Positions 40,757 to 55,354 are shown, counted from the first letter of the stretch. The stretch is DNA of 64,000 nucleotides from Vespa crabro (GCF_910589235.1 NC_060974.1:4647503-4711502); one strand, 5' to 3'. Numbers and translations are program-made. Notes: a model not told the origin generated them from the letters alone.

Positions 40757-41546
40757 TGTGTGTAGTTACATATACACGTACAGCAAACGCAACAAGTTTC
40801 CTTTTTATACGGTGACCTAGAGGTTATTCAAAGGGAAACTTAATCCAAAGCGCGCGCAGTTATTATGATCCAAAAGATCGGGAGTCAAATTTATTGCTCT
40901 TTCGAACGAAAACTTCCGACCTAGTTTCCGCATCTTTTCACGAGAAAACATGGATTGATCGTTGTTCGTCCTCGTGTAGTTTACATTACATTTGAATTAT
41001 ATTTAATACGCGACATTAGGCTCGACGAACGTGTTGACATTTTTTTTCTTTCTTTTTCTTCTTTTTTTTCTCTTTCTTTTTTTTTTTTATCGATTCGCCG
41101 CTTATCCACATATCCGTTGGAAAAATACGTGACTAAGGAATGAAATTCGAATCGTTGAAAACTTTCGAACAGAATTACCAAATTACTTTTATTTTCGTTC
41201 GGTTGTTAGATATTTAGGGTTTAAGAAAACTACGTACAAAGAGAGTGAAGGGTCGTAAATGGTATGTATAAGGCAATATGTAGGAAATAAGAAAAGATTT
41301 AGAATGAGAATACGGTGTACATCTTTACTTGTCACAAATTGAAAACCGTCGAAGGGTCCGATTGTTCTTAAAACTTGGGTCTTACTATACAATTTTTCCG
41401 CTGCTATCTAATTTTATGACAATAGACGTTTTCTTACTTTTGACTGATAGCATCCCTTGTCAGGTAGAAAGGCACAATATGAGTTTTGTTGAGAAAAGGA
41501 CGGTTTAACAAAAGATTAGAAAAAGTTGCGTTTAATGCTTCAGTGT

Positions 41547-41596
<50 letters not shown>

Positions 41597-42863
41597 TTAT
41601 ATATACGTGTATATATAAATGTATATATACAAATGTACGTGTATAATATTTATATAGAGAGGAAATTGTACGAAAATAGAGAAAGTTCTTGGCCTCTACC
41701 AGACCGATGATATCTGTACACTCGATGAAATCGAGTAAAACAAATCGAATAGTCGTCGGCATACGCGTTCCGCTGGCGTCGCCTGTTGCTCTTATTAAAT
41801 CGTTATTACATCACGCTAGAACGAAATTGTCCGGATTTTCGGATTATTCCCGTGTCTTTTTTCGTGATATGCGATTTTTTCGTGCTCTTTTTTTTCCTTT
41901 TTAGTCCTTTTTTCAATCAAATCTCGAATATTCTCCACGCGTTATCTCGTTTATCCTTTCGTAAAGCTTTAATGACGCATAAACAAATGTTTTTTTTTGA
42001 ATTGAATCATTGTGCGAAAAAGCTTTGATAATTACTTCTTTTTTTTTTTTAATCGGTCTTCTTCCTTTTCTCTCTCTCTCTCTCTCTTTTTTTTTGTTCC
42101 TTTTTTTCGAGAAAGCTTTCGAAAATAGAACGGGCTCGAAAATGTGCGGTGTTGCTCTAGTACGGATCGTGCTCTTTCGAAAAGCCACGTCCTGTTTTCT
42201 TCGAACTTACCGATCGATCCTTCTAGCGTAGTGTACGGCATCGACCGTCCCCTTCGTCCTCTCTTTGCCCTCCCCACAGTCCCTTCCGCCGTTACGGAAT
42301 AGACTCGAACCCGCGTCACGCTAGCGTCTTTTGTCTCTTCGCCATTAACCACCGTGATCGGTCTAAAGAAGAGTACCTACATAAGTACATAAGCTCTCTC
42401 TCTCTTTCTCTACCTAAAACCTTGTTTAAATAAAAGCGTACGCCCTCGAGCACAACAAATGATAAATGTGCCGAAGAGCACTCGAATGTTTCGTCGAGAA
42501 AGTGTTTAAATTCTTGACCCGTGGATCTTTTAGAAAATAGGACTGTAAAAACGGTTTAGCAGGTAAAGAGAATATTCGCGAGAGATAAGGTTGACCGTCC
42601 ATTTCTTAGGACTTAAGGCTCAGGTATATACGAATAATTTTAAGGGAAAAGACGGGAAAGGTCGGGTATGTCACGTTAATCGCGCGGTTCACGGCTCGAA
42701 AAACACTTTCCTTAGGTTTCGCTGTCACCGTCGCCGTTGTCGTCGCCGTCGGGGCGTTCTTTTAATAATGACGTAAAAAAGAAGAGAAGACGCGGCAATA
42801 AAGGAGAGACCTAGGCGAGGGTGTATCCCTGGCACAGCTGTCTCGCAGATTAACCGAAAGAGT

Positions 42864-42864
<1 letters not shown>

Positions 42865-42918
<54 letters not shown>
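42865..42918. repeat. (GA)n tract
   Basis: About 54 bases of pure GA. Confidence 0.95.
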
Positions 42919-42922
<4 letters not shown>

Positions 42923-43677
42923 CGAGTCGAAGAAGAAGAAGGTGGAGCGGGTACGAACGCGGGACCTTCGAAAAGGGAGAACAAGGCCGATCCTGACTAC
43001 CTAGAAACGGTCGGAGCTTCCACCGACGTATCCCTCGCGAAGATATACAACCGCCATATAACAGCGGCGTGTATTGCCCTCAGGTACGGAAGCTGGTCGC
43101 GTCGTCCTGCCCTTTTCTTTCTTCCTTTCGCTTCTTCCTCCCTTTTCCCGTACCTTGGGAAATTCCAAATCTTTTTGCCGGGTTTTACCCTCGGCAATTG
43201 GTTGCCCGTGTAGAAGGAAATTTCGACTCGCGAAAAAGATCGTTCAAAGAATACCCGAAAGAAAATCTCTCTTTGGAGATAACACAACGAAATTCGTCGC
43301 GCTCGTAGCTTTAGTTTCTTACGGGTAACAGAAAAGAGGAGGGAAAGGAAAATAAAAAAAGAAACAAAAAAACCGAAAAAGAAAAGGAAAAGAGAAAGCA
43401 AGCGAAAACAGCGAAAGATCGGTAAGACTTATTGGTTATAAGGGCTGCAGAGCTCAACGATCGTTCGATCGCTTTCGAAGCCTCGCTAAAAGTTTCACGA
43501 TGCTTTCAAAGCGACGGCCTCGCTTTGACGGGGGAGCGTGGAAGCGCGGCGTTAGCATCGAATATTTAAAGCTTCGCCGTCGTTCGCGCTGACACGCTCT
43601 CGAGCATGCGACACGTAGACAGAGCATTGCCGCGACGCCCTTCGTCGCCACCCTTCGTACTCGTTGCCGTCGCCGCC

Positions 43678-43808
43678 GCCACCACCGCCACCACCACCAC
43701 CACCACCACCACCACCCTATCGGAATAGGCTGACCCTGTCCTGTCCTTTTCTTTCTCTTTCTCGCTGCTTGCTTCCTATCCCCCTAGTCGATATCCTGAG
43801 CCAGAAAA

Positions 43809-43865
<57 letters not shown>
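43678..43865. repeat. (CCA)n and (GA)n tracts
   Basis: CCA/CCG triplets at 43678-43717 and a pure GA run at 43812-43865, about 95 bases apart. Confidence 0.92.
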
Positions 43866-43868
<3 letters not shown>

Positions 43869-46762
43869 ACAACTGGGTCCAGCTAAACCGGGAAAACCCG
43901 ATAGAACCGGAGCCTCTCCCTCGACTTTGGCCGCTTTTCCCAGCGTTCGGCTGCGAGCTCGCATACATGGAAAGGCTAATGGTCGAACCTTACGGCAAGT
44001 CCGCGCGAATCGTCCAGCTGTTACACGAACTTTGCCGAACGTAGGTCCTTTACCGTTAAACCACCCTCTCTCGATTTCGTCCTTCTCGATTTCGTGTTCG
44101 CGAATTTTACAAAATCGATCGATATATGTATGTATCCTCGTTCGCACGGTGTATCTATCTATCCGTCTATGTCGTACCAACGTAGATTTCTAATTCATCA
44201 AAGCGATCAATTTCTTCCCTTATCTTCGCCTTCGAATCGAATATTCCCGTTCACATAGATTTTAGAATAGATAATATTTATTTATAAAGCGTAATTGAAG
44301 CGTGATTATTCGTTTACCTACGTCGAGCTTTTCGAATACAATAATGAAATAAAACGAGTAGTAGGTTAAATACCTTTTCTGCCATCTTTATTACTACGAC
44401 CCTCTTCGCTTTTGTTCACTTCGTTTAGAGAAAGAATATCGTTACAAGACTATTTGTGACATTTTTCCAAAATGAATATTTTCAGAGGAGAAAACATTTA
44501 TCTTTATTGAGCCAACCGTGAACGTTTAAATAAATGATAAATGGCATGCGAGTAAGTACCGCCGTCTTCGAAAGGTTCATCCGGTTCTGTCCATCGGTCC
44601 TTTAAGTCCGCTTAATCGCTCACCGTTTTTTCCCCTCCTGCTTCACAGCGGGCTGCTTTATAAGTGACTTTTGGACTTGAAGTCCAAAGAAAAGAAGATG
44701 CTGGGAGAGAAAGAAAGATAGCGAAAAAGAAGAAAGGAGATTGCGCTCGAGAGCCTCTCTCTCTCTCTCTCTCTCTTTGTCCTACGTAGTTACTAGTCGC
44801 GTCGTTCACGCGGGAAATTTGAGCGCTCTTCCGTCTCGTCGCTCGTTCGTTCGTTCGCTTGTTCGTCATTACGCAGCGCAGAAGAGCATATGGGGAACGA
44901 GATAGATGAAAAGAGAAAAAGAGAGAGAGAGACGCGAGCCTACGTGCGGCTCTCCTCGCGCGTGGGTACGTGCTCGCGCGTATAATATGCACACGCTTAC
45001 CCGCTTTAACGTACGGAACTTTATACGAGGTCTTCGCCGTGCGCTGCTATAAATTATCGGGTTACACGTTATCGTGTCTTTTAACAAAGAACGCTACAAC
45101 GCGTCCTCGATCGTTATCCATATAATACATATCCACAATATTCTTGATATTTCCTATTTACTAGAATTCTTTTGATCTTTCATCAATATTCATTAACGAC
45201 TTTAATACTTTCCAACCGATTCGTTTCATTTTACATCCGATAACGATGGTCAAAGATTATCCGCAAACTCTTTTCAGATCTCGATTCACATATCAACGAT
45301 TCTCTTCCTTGATATATGATTATAGGTATGTAGGTATATCTTCGACGACAGAAAGAAAGAAAGAAAGAAAGAAAGGCAGAGAGAGAGAGAGAGAGAGCCA
45401 TGAAGAAAGAAACGAGCAGAAGTCCGATGTATCTCCATTGGAACATCCGGTTATTCCGGAAGTGTAAGACCTCCTGAGAGCAAGCGTCTACTCTGTTCGT
45501 CCTAAGATTTCCGGCCATGATCCCTTTTAGTGGATGAACGTGTGCGCGTCTCTTTTTCACGGCATGCAATCCCGGGGAAAGACGACATTTTGCCTCGGGT
45601 CCGCCACGTTCTCTTTCTCTCTTTCCCGTCGATCTTTCTTGCTCTCACCCACTGTCTCTTTTTCTCTTTCTATCTCTATCTGTCCCTCTCTCTCTTTCTC
45701 TCTCTCTCAGCTCGTACTACGGTCTTGTGTCACGGACAGGTCCCTTGTTCCACTATCGATTTTTCCAACGAAAAACTCCCAACAACTTCTTCGCCCGATA
45801 CTTTTGACTCCCAGTACGATGTGATTCGTTCGTATCTTATTTCGTTTATAATATATCGATCGACAGAAAGTTAACGTCTACGAAGAAATGAATAATAATT
45901 CTGTGACGATAGTACCTCGATGCTTAGAGACCAATATGGATCCAATTAACGATAATCGCTTTGAAATTATATTGTATGGAATAATTAAACTGTTACGCGA
46001 GCCAACATTGTTCATAGATTCATGCGACTGTAATAAATTATTATCATTGAAATCTAATGAACTATTTAACGAGAAAGAGAAGAGATAGAGGGACCGATGC
46101 ACATCTATATGAAAAACATACTCGTTTTCTCTTTGCTCCACTATCCATCCATCGGACAACGAGCATGACGACTTGCACTAATGATTACAAAATTATTTCT
46201 TCCTCGAATGTAAAAGCAACTTTGCTTTACGTTTTTATATAATAAAATATTATATAAACGGATAGAAATAGAAATATAAAGAGAGAAAAAGTGAGAAAGC
46301 ACTTTACCCTATAAATGATCGATCAACGTTTGAGAGAAGAGGATAGGAGAGATAGGGAAACGGACAATGGGAGGAGGGTGTAACGAAACACGGTACAATG
46401 AGCAATTTACCTCCTACCGAATTTCGTCGTTTACACTGAGATATTTCATCGATATCATTCTCGAAGGATGAAAAAGGATCGTTGACGTAGTCTCGTCTCG
46501 TTCTTTGTTCGCGAAGGCCGAAGGGAATGGCTCCTCTTCGTGGGCTTCTAATTGACGGCTCTCGCGATTTTTACCTCGCTCAACGTCCAGCCGGCGAGCG
46601 AGCGAGCGAGCGAGCGAGCGAACGAACGAACGACCGACCGAACAAGAGAAAGGGAAAGAAAGAAAGAAACGCTCGTTCTTTCTTTCTCCCTTTCTCTCTC
46701 TCTCCTTCTTTCTCTTTATCTCTCTCGCTCCTTCGTTCTTCTCATCTCTCTTCCGATCGCGG

Positions 46763-46793
<31 letters not shown>

Positions 46794-46924
46794 CGGGAGC
46801 GAAAGCGAGAGAGATCTGGAAGGCTGCACGAAGTGCACGCAAAAGAGAGGAAAGAAAGGCCCTTTCTTCGGACATGGACAAGACCCTAAAAGAGATGCAA
46901 AGAGGGGGAGACAGAAAGAAAGAA

Positions 46925-46929
<5 letters not shown>

Positions 46930-46979
<50 letters not shown>
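46930..46979. repeat. (GA)n tract
   Basis: About 50 bases of pure GA. Confidence 0.95.
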
Positions 46980-46981
<2 letters not shown>

Positions 46982-47306
46982 CGGCCAAGCCGCATTAGCG
47001 CCAAAGTGTGTTCGCGATCAGACAAGCTATACGATGCACTTCCTCGCGACACGGTCCAACATTTCGGTAATCCTCCGTTCTCTCCTCTTTCCATCTAATC
47101 TAATCTCCAACTGGAACCATCGTTTACTCTTGCTATCCTTCGCCTTTTATCCCTCCTTTCTTTTTCTTTTCTGCGTTGTTATTTTTTTCCTTTTTGTTTT
47201 ATACATGTATATACATATACACCGTTATAGCGTGTTACGTAGAATTGATTACATTATAATCGTAAGACGTAAGTTTGATATTATCAACGTGGCTAAGTCT
47301 CGTATA

Positions 47307-47346
<40 letters not shown>

Positions 47347-48313
47347 CAAGAAACAAAGAAAACGGACATAGAAAGGTAAGCGCATTAAGAACGTGCGACG
47401 ATTTTCGCTCGAAATCTGTCTCGATGAAATTAGCGCGTTTGGTTTCGATCGAATTCTCTCTTCCCAATTACGTCATCATGAAACAGGGAGAAAAGGCAAT
47501 GTGACGAGGTTACGTACGAAGAAATTTCACGTTTCCGTACCATCCGTAAAGAAATTTATTCGATTTCAAATGAAATCCTTTTTATTGTCTTGCAACAAAA
47601 GTTTACATTTGCATACTTATTAGTATTTTTCAAGTTTTATGTCATTTTGCGATCACAAATTTGATTGCGACTTCATATTCAAAGTTTTATCATGATCTTA
47701 TATTTTTTAGTAGTACAAGTAGTACAAATTATATTTACATTAATATAGAGTATAATCCGAGTATACGTACCATGTATAGTAAATACTAGTATAATGAATA
47801 ATAAATATAATTTACCATATGCATATATATATATATACATATATATATGTATTACTCTATTTATGATATAGTATGATTACCATTACCACTTCTCTCAATC
47901 TAATAGGTGTTATAATATTATAGATACCACACCATATTAAAATATTATACCACTTTATGCGTTATAATATACATACTGTAGGATATTGTAGAATAGCGTA
48001 AAATAGTATATCAATGACAATATAATGAATGTTTTAATTCGTGCACGAACGTTGTAGTACTTTTTTAATAATTACTTCACCGTTCGAAGTAGAGTGTACA
48101 CACCTTTCGTCGAAAAGACGAAGACAACAACGAGATCCTCGATAGATTTCCGTTGTACGAGAAAGCGGTCGATCCAACTTTGCCCTTTCGAGGATTCAAC
48201 GTTGGAAGGAAGAGCACGTAAGCACGCGTACACGCGCTTACGTCGTATCTATGTGTGCGTACGTTCATGCGCACGGCTCTCCGCTTTCTTTATCCGGACA
48301 GGCATTGCGCGCT

Positions 48314-48317
<4 letters not shown>

Positions 48318-48366
<49 letters not shown>

Positions 48367-48396
48367 ATCGGTCGCGAACGCACGCGCGCGCGCGCG
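48318..48396. repeat. (CT)n followed by (CG)n
   Basis: A pure CT run at 48318-48364, then a CG dinucleotide run at about 48382-48396. The CG run is unusual because (CG)n is normally rare. Confidence 0.9.
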
Positions 48397-48663
48397 CTCT
48401 CTCCGCATTACGTCGAAAGACGGAGGGAGAAGATGGCGGGTGTACTCACGCTCTACCTCCTAACGCTCGCTGTTCTCCCGATAAGTCGTCCGTCGTTTTC
48501 GCAGACTCGCTGGACGGATGGACACGATAACGGAATCAACGGCGAAAGAAGCTTTTTCGGCTACGAGAGAAAAACTTTACCTAGCGCGAAAAGTTCTCGC
48601 GCTTATCTGTGTGCGTGTACATACATATATATATATATTTTCTTTCGTATTATCCGTTTGGTC

Positions 48664-48665
<2 letters not shown>

Positions 48666-48711
<46 letters not shown>
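48666..48711. repeat. (TA)n microsatellite
   Basis: A pure TA run of about 46 bases within otherwise CpG-rich sequence. Confidence 0.95.
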
Positions 48712-48714
<3 letters not shown>

Positions 48715-49721
48715 ATCATATATATTTTCTTTTTTCTACCCTTTCTTTGGTTCAGTATACCCTTTCTCTCTTATTCACTCGCTCATAAAATGCACTCTTC
48801 TTTCAGTCTCCTTTTCTTCGACTCGTCGTCTCGTCATATCTCCTTTCCACTGCCTGTGGCATACCATCTATCTATACGTATATCGTTTACTTTCTTCTTA
48901 CTTTCTCTCACCCTGGCGACCCTCTATTACGCTAGAAAGAGTTATGAATGAAGAGGAAAGATAGTTTCCGCGCTATGCTTTGTACAATAATCGTCGAATG
49001 AGCGATGGCACAAACCTCTTCCCTCTCTGTCTTCCTCTTGCCTTTTCACATTCGCGCTCGTATACTCTTTTTCGCACACATTGCTTCGTCTCTTTCGAAC
49101 TCTCGGGTTTAAGCTGGCCATCTTTTTCTCCTCTCCACTTCATCTTCCGTTTCTATGTCTCCCCAATTCTCTTTATACGTTTCTCTTCGTATCACTGGTC
49201 GAACTGGGTAATACGCGACATAATGTGCGGCGGAATGCGAAATGAGAATTTCAATTGGTTAAATCTATAGTCTCTCTCTCTCTTTCTCTCATCCTCTTCA
49301 ACGAGGCGATATTTCGTTGGATCGAAAGAACGAATCCTTCGAATGAACGAGTCGGTGAAAAAGTACAAAAAAGAATCCAAGAACGGTAGGAAAATTTTTG
49401 GAAACCGGAAAGAGTGTAGGTACTTCGGAAGTTCGATAAAATCGATTTGCGCGTTATTAAACTTTCCACGTCGATCTTCTCTACCTGCTCCGGCTCTGAA
49501 CAGGTAAAATTCTATGGGTAGGTTTCGATTTTTCTTAACAAACGAGCCCAAAGTTTTTCGCGATCGAGTACCTTTCGTTTCCTTTATTATAGTTCATGTA
49601 GAGAATAGCAAAAGAAAGGAAAAGAAAAAAGAAAAAGAAGAAAAAAGAAAAGGAAAAAAATATTCGCTAAGAATCCAGTGACGTGGATAGAATAGCGGCT
49701 CCATCGTTCGCAGAAGGCGTA

Positions 49722-49765
<44 letters not shown>

Positions 49766-51826
49766 AGCACGTAGAGCGACGACTTCGCTGGCGGTGATGG
49801 CGACGGCAGTGGCGGCATCGATTATAGATAATCGACCGGTCGTTCCACCAATCTGCGATTCGTAGCTCGAAGGGTAGCGCGTTCGTGGCGATGCCGAGGA
49901 GAAGCGGGCGTAGAGGAGGGTGGCTTGCCACGGCGTAGGAGGTCGCGGTGAGAAGGGTTATGGGTGGAATGAGGAGGGGGGTCGGGCGGTGGGAAGAAAG
50001 AGGAGGAGAACGTGGAGTCGGGGGGAGGGGCCGGTGGTGGTAAAATAGGGGGGACAGGGAAGAGACGGGGACGGCTTAAAACGCTGCGTGAGTCGCGAGA
50101 AGCCGAGGAAGGACTTAACGAAGGAGCGGACCGAAGGCCGACCTGGAGTCGGGAGTTAACGCTCGAGGGGTCGTTAATTTTCCGATCTTGCCCTTCCCGG
50201 TGCGGAGGGCGATGGCGAGAGAGCGAGCGAACGAGCGACTAGCGAGAGAGAGAGAGAGAGAGAGAGAGCGCTCTCTCACGAAAGCTACGTTGCTCGCTGG
50301 AAGGCATGCGCGCCGGAAATGGCGCGGCTACACGGCGGCGGCAGCGGCAGCGGCGGCGGCAGCGGCAGGTACGACCCGAAAGATCATAAATTCGCGTGTT
50401 CGCGATTAGAAAGCTTCGAACGGCTCGTTTCGCGGAAACTTAAACGCACTGAAATTACTTATCGATCGAATTGGCGGACTTTGTACGACCAGAGAGAAAG
50501 AGAATCTAGTCGAATCTCAAAGATATTCCTAGGTCGTAGAACGCAAATAGGTAGATACGACGAATCTCGAATGAAATCTCGAATGAAATTTCTATGCGTA
50601 CACAAGCGCGATTCGTAATTGGTAATTGATGCGCGATCGATTGATCACGTCGAAAACCTACTTCTCTGGCTCGTCTTTCGTATCACGAGCTAAGAGACGA
50701 CCAATCCAAAGCTATTTTTACGCTCACGCGCTCTAACGGCACTCCGAAATAGCAATTAATTTATCATGAAAGGTCGGCTTGATTACGAGCTGGGAATCTT
50801 AATCGGTATTCTTTTAATTCGATCGATTTTAAATACACGTGATCGGCGAAAGCCGACTTTACGACGAAAAGTTCATAAGTATTTAGTAAAGCCGGTATTA
50901 TCCGATCGATCTAACTTTATTTCATTTCCTTTTATTTCTCTCGTCGTAACGATACAAATAAATATACATTTTTTTTCTTTTACGAACCATCGTAATGTAT
51001 CCCACTTCATCGACACTTGTATTCGTAATATCGATTACTACGATGGTAATCGAAAGGAACTAAATACTCCCTTATTTCTTATCCATGAGATACATATAAT
51101 GACGAATGATCGGATCATTCGATACAAAATCTTAAGAGGAGTATAGATGTTTCTCCGCTTCTTTTTTTTGCCAACCTCGAAAAGTATTCACGTGGATCGA
51201 ACATTTCTCCTCGTCGTCGTCGTCGTCGTCGAAACGACGTCACTCGATGGTAGCAGCGGCAGGTGCGGCCGTTAAGTCGACGACGAAGAAAAGGAGGGTC
51301 TAGACTCTCTCCTCTCTAGAATAAGCCAGACTAGGAGAGAGAGAGAGAGAGAGAAAGAGAGAAGCGGCCAGGGAACGATGAAGAGAAAGAGAAGGGTAGG
51401 AGGGAAGAAAATACGGTGGAGAATCGTTAGTCGCGACGGCTAGCTCGCGTCTCTACTCGAGAAAGAGGGAAGGGTGTTGTGAGGGAGAAAGAGGAATAGA
51501 AGAAGAAGAAGAACAAAAAAGAAAAATATGGGAAGACTTTAGGTTTTCGGTAGAAGGGCCTCTCTCTCTCTCTCTCTTTTATTCTGTCCTTTCTCTTAAT
51601 CTCACTTTCCTTACAATTTTGCACGGACCTCGAAGTATGGGCCTCAGGGTTGCCCGTTAATTACTCAAGATTATGGGGAAAATCCAAGCAATAAAAACTT
51701 TTTCCTCAACGGCTGGCCAGCGTTGCCGCCGACAAACAAGAAGGCTTCTGTACGCTCACGACTATGCGGGCTTGGATCGATCGAGGGCCTGGTCCTCTCT
51801 CACGAGAGGAAACGTGAGAGGGCAAG

Positions 51827-51870
<44 letters not shown>

Positions 51871-53174
51871 GAACGCCTTTAAATTTCACGCGAGAGAAAG
51901 CCGTGTATTACGTCGCCGTTTCTCCTATGCGATCCCCTTTAGGGTTAGGACGCTTCTGCGCTCGGAGGAAAAATTTCGTTTGGTTAATTGACGAATTGGA
52001 ACTAACATTACTCAGCTCTCTCGGAATTCATGACGAGGTTACCGTCGAGGGAATAGAAAGGAAAGAAAAACGAGAGAAAGGGTGAAAGGGGCAGAGAGAG
52101 AGAGAGAGAGAGAGAGAACGAGCAACTACTTATTTCCAAGGTCCAAATCGTCAATGAAGTTCGTTATCGTAAAATTCAATTAGTTTATCACAAAGTATGA
52201 TATAACGGTGAGAAATTAATTGAAAAAGAAAGAAGAAAAAAGAGATATGCGTATTTCCGCGAGAGCAGGAGAGAAAGAGTAAGAGAGATACGTGGAACGA
52301 CTTCGCAAACGACCGTAAAGTCGCAAGGTCGTGTTTACAGTTTCACGTGCGTTCCCTTTCCGTTCGCGCGAATAACCTCGTGAACCATAGCCATATACAA
52401 ATCTGCTTTTAACGAGCACGCGCACCACTAGTATACTCGTATTATCTCGGCCAATATATTATAGCGAGGAAAAATGTATTCGTAGTTATAAAAAAAAGGA
52501 AAAAAAGAAAATGGAGAAGGATTATTAAGAGCATTTTTATAAGGAGAAATTAATTCTCTACCAAGCTCGCGCTCTTATCCTAATCTCAATATATACGAAT
52601 TGGATGGATGGAAAATATAAAAAGTAAATATGATAAAACAATGAGTTTTCGGCCGACTGGAAATCCAACGTGCTTGCTCTTTATTATCGCGTCCTTCGTG
52701 ACGACGCTTTGTTTACGGAATTGGACTCGAACGAATACGAATGTATCCGAAACAAAGATTAGATATATCGTTATCGAGCCGATGGTACTTTTGAAAAAAA
52801 CAAGGCGTCAACGAGGACCAATCGAACTAGGAACTCGTCGCAATATCTTACGAATCGTGCACTGATTCGTAAAATAGAAAAAAAAACAAACAAAAGAAAA
52901 AAGCGCGCAAAGTCGAAAGGCCTGTTTTTCGAAAGTAAACATATACCTAAATATTGTTCTACGAGTACGCATATATTGTATACAATTTTCAAGAATGCCT
53001 ACGAGGCAACGGTGAAACGTCGGCATTGTCAGCTGATCGGTAGTTTAAATGGCTCCTTAAGACAAAGGAAGAAAAGAAAAACTATTTAAACGCTATACGG
53101 ACGAGCAAGCCAGAAACACTTCCTATCCTCGTATTTAACGCGTCTATAGTTTTCACTTCGATTGGCCTACAGGG

Positions 53175-53213
<39 letters not shown>

Positions 53214-53389
53214 CGGATGGATAGATGACGAATACAAAAAGAAACAAAAGAGAGAGGAGAGAATAAGAAAGATCAACGTGAACCGTCGTGAGTCCGAAAA
53301 GTTCGTGCGAGGAATGTATCTAGATAAAATCCAGCACAAATTTATCTCTTGGTCGGACGTCGTGCGTAATGCAGAAAGGCGAACGAAGC

Positions 53390-53420
<31 letters not shown>

Positions 53421-54261
53421 AGAGGGAAGAAAAGTTTGACGGTCTGGTACCGTTACGAGGACTACCACTCTCCATCTTCGTCTCTCTCAACCATCGCAAG
53501 GCACAATAGGCCGAAGGAGCCGACCCAGAGTCTTCTTAATTTTCTCTCCTTCGTGCGGCCATTCGCAAAGGGAGCGAGAGAGTGTTAGAGCAAGAGAGAG
53601 AGAGAGAGAGAGAGAAGGAGAGAGAGATAGAGGGAGATAGCCGTCGGCTCTGTCGCCCCGGTCGGAGACGGGCATCGAGGCGGGCTTTAATTAGCACGGG
53701 ATTTCGCCGAACGACGGACAGCCAACGTCACAGACTCGCTTCGCTTCGTTCCGTTCCGTTCCGTTCGTGGACGACGAGCCGGGCGAGCTTTTCCGTGCTA
53801 TAGAGTGACGTGGAGAGGAGGTGGAGTGAAGCGTAGAAGAGAAACGCGAGAGAACGACAGAGAGAGAGAGAGAGAGAGAGGGAGAGATAGAGAGGGAGTC
53901 GTGAAGAGCAGCCGTGAGTCTGCCGCCCCGCAGCGTCGCACCGCACCGCATCCTGCCACATCCCGAAGAACGGCAGCGACCGTGGGCGCAAGGGAGAGAG
54001 AAAGAGAGATTGAAGGAGACGCGAGGGTGAACGCGGGGGTAAGAGAGAAGGTTTACGAGTAGGAAGAGAAGGGCGAACGAAGGGTGAAGGTGGGAGCCAC
54101 TCTGGAGGGCGAGCGGAGGACGGTGGGTCGCGAAGGGCCGTGCGCGCGGCCGGCTAAATAACGGCCCTTCCTATCCTTCTTCCACTTCTCTCTCTCTCTC
54201 TCTCTCTCTCCTTTCTCTCTCCCTACGACCACGTCGGTCACCCTCCATCTACGCTCTCCAC

Positions 54262-54301
54262 CTCGCACCTCGTCGTCGTCGTCATCGTCGCCGTCGCCGT
54301 C

Positions 54302-54351
<50 letters not shown>

Positions 54352-54360
54352 AGTCGTTGT
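54262..54360. repeat. (CGT)n trinucleotide array
   Basis: CGT units with CAT, CGC and TGT variants, the purest part at 54304-54345. In one frame it reads poly-Asp, in another poly-Thr, in another poly-Ser, which accounts for the open frames there. Confidence 0.92.
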
Positions 54361-55321
54361 CGCTGACGACGACGACGCCGACGACACAACGACGACGCAA
54401 AGGATCGAACGGTCGCGCGCGCGACCTAAAGAGGGGCGTAGAAACGAGAGGAGAGCCAAGAGAAGAGCAGAGTAAGAAAGAGAGAGAGAGAGAGAGAGAG
54501 CACTACCACCCGTGTTTTCAGGCTTACGTGCGCGGCGCGTTGCGTCTACGTAAGCGCGAACGAACTCTCCTTTCCTTCTTCTCGCGCTACGTACTCTGCC
54601 GGTCGAACGATCTTTCTCTTCCTCCTTGTACTCCTCTTCGCTCCTAACTCCCCCGGTCTCTTCCTCCTACCGGTTATTAAACGAGAAAACGAGACCACTG
54701 GATGGAGAGAGAGAGAGAGAGAGACCTTCGGTGTTTGCTTCGCGAACCGCGAATTCTCAACCGCTGCTTTTGGATATACGTATAACACAGGTTATTTGAA
54801 TCAGTATCTCTCTCTCTCTCTCTCTTTCCAGTTTCAGCCTCTTTATAAAACGTACGCGTGATAAAATAGTTTTTAACGAGAGTAATTCTCGATCGATTAT
54901 CTCTCCTCTCGGTATCTTTTCCGAGTCGTTTATTTCTTTTTCTTTTTTTTCTATTTCGTCTACGGATATGTACGAGAGAAGGAGAAAAGAAGGAAAAAGA
55001 GAGGAAAAAAAATCAGATAACAAGAAGATGAAACGAGAATGGTAAAATGTTACGTAACGAGAATGCTCGTCGTTCGGCGGCAGAGAACGGCAAGCGATTC
55101 TTTTCTCTTTCTATCTTTTTACACCATAGAGAGAGAGAGAGAGAAAGACTCTTCGTATTTCCTCGGAATATCCACGCACTCGTTATAAGAAAGATCGTAA
55201 ATATAGCATCGTTGGCGACGGTTTATCTACGTCAACGGACGGGCAGTACGCGCAGCGCGTGTTGCTCGGGAAAAGGAAAAAGACAAAAGCTAAGAAGAGT
55301 GAATGAGATGGAGATACGTAC

Positions 55322-55354
<33 letters not shown>

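Larger units (their letters stand above)
37901..46000. other. No gene recognised; CpG-rich spacer with GA and tetranucleotide repeats
   Basis: No convincing exon on either strand. Main contents: (GTC)n to 37985; (TA)n/(GA)n at 38053-38110; (GA)n at 38602-38661; (CCGA)n at 38717-38753; (CTAC)n at 38805-38829; plain sequence at 39170-40370; (GA)n at 40389-40417; (TA)n at 40665-40754; (TA)n at about 41555-41590; (GA)n at 42865-42918; (CCA)n at 43678-43717; (GA)n at 43812-43865; plain AT-rich sequence at 44180-44560; and (AAAG)n at about 45352-45375. Open frames rich in Arg-Glu, Ser-Leu or Phe are repeat artefacts. Confidence 0.5.
46001..53000. other. No gene recognised; alternating CpG-rich repeats and an AT-rich island
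   Basis: Contents: (GCGA)n/(CGAA)n at 46595-46632; (GA)n at 46768-46793, 46930-46979 and 47309-47342; an AT-rich island at about 47620-48070 built of short TATAGTA/ATATTA-like words; (CT)n at 48318-48364 followed by (CG)n at 48382-48396; (TA)n at 48666-48711; (GA)n at 49726-49762; GGC/GGCAGC triplets at 50334-50368; and (GA)n at 51831-51867. A 126-codon frame at 50766-51146 is the most ordinary-looking open frame but matches nothing I know. No exon is supported. Confidence 0.5.

Noticed and set aside
42285..42325. Minus-strand GGTTCGAGTC resembling a tRNA T-loop
   Set aside because: The flanking bases do not form a T-stem, and no anticodon or acceptor arm could be found upstream.
50766..51146. 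126-codon plus-strand open frame with fairly ordinary composition
   Set aside because: No motif, no recognisable homology, no paired splice sites; most likely a chance frame. It is the best candidate to retest with RNA data.
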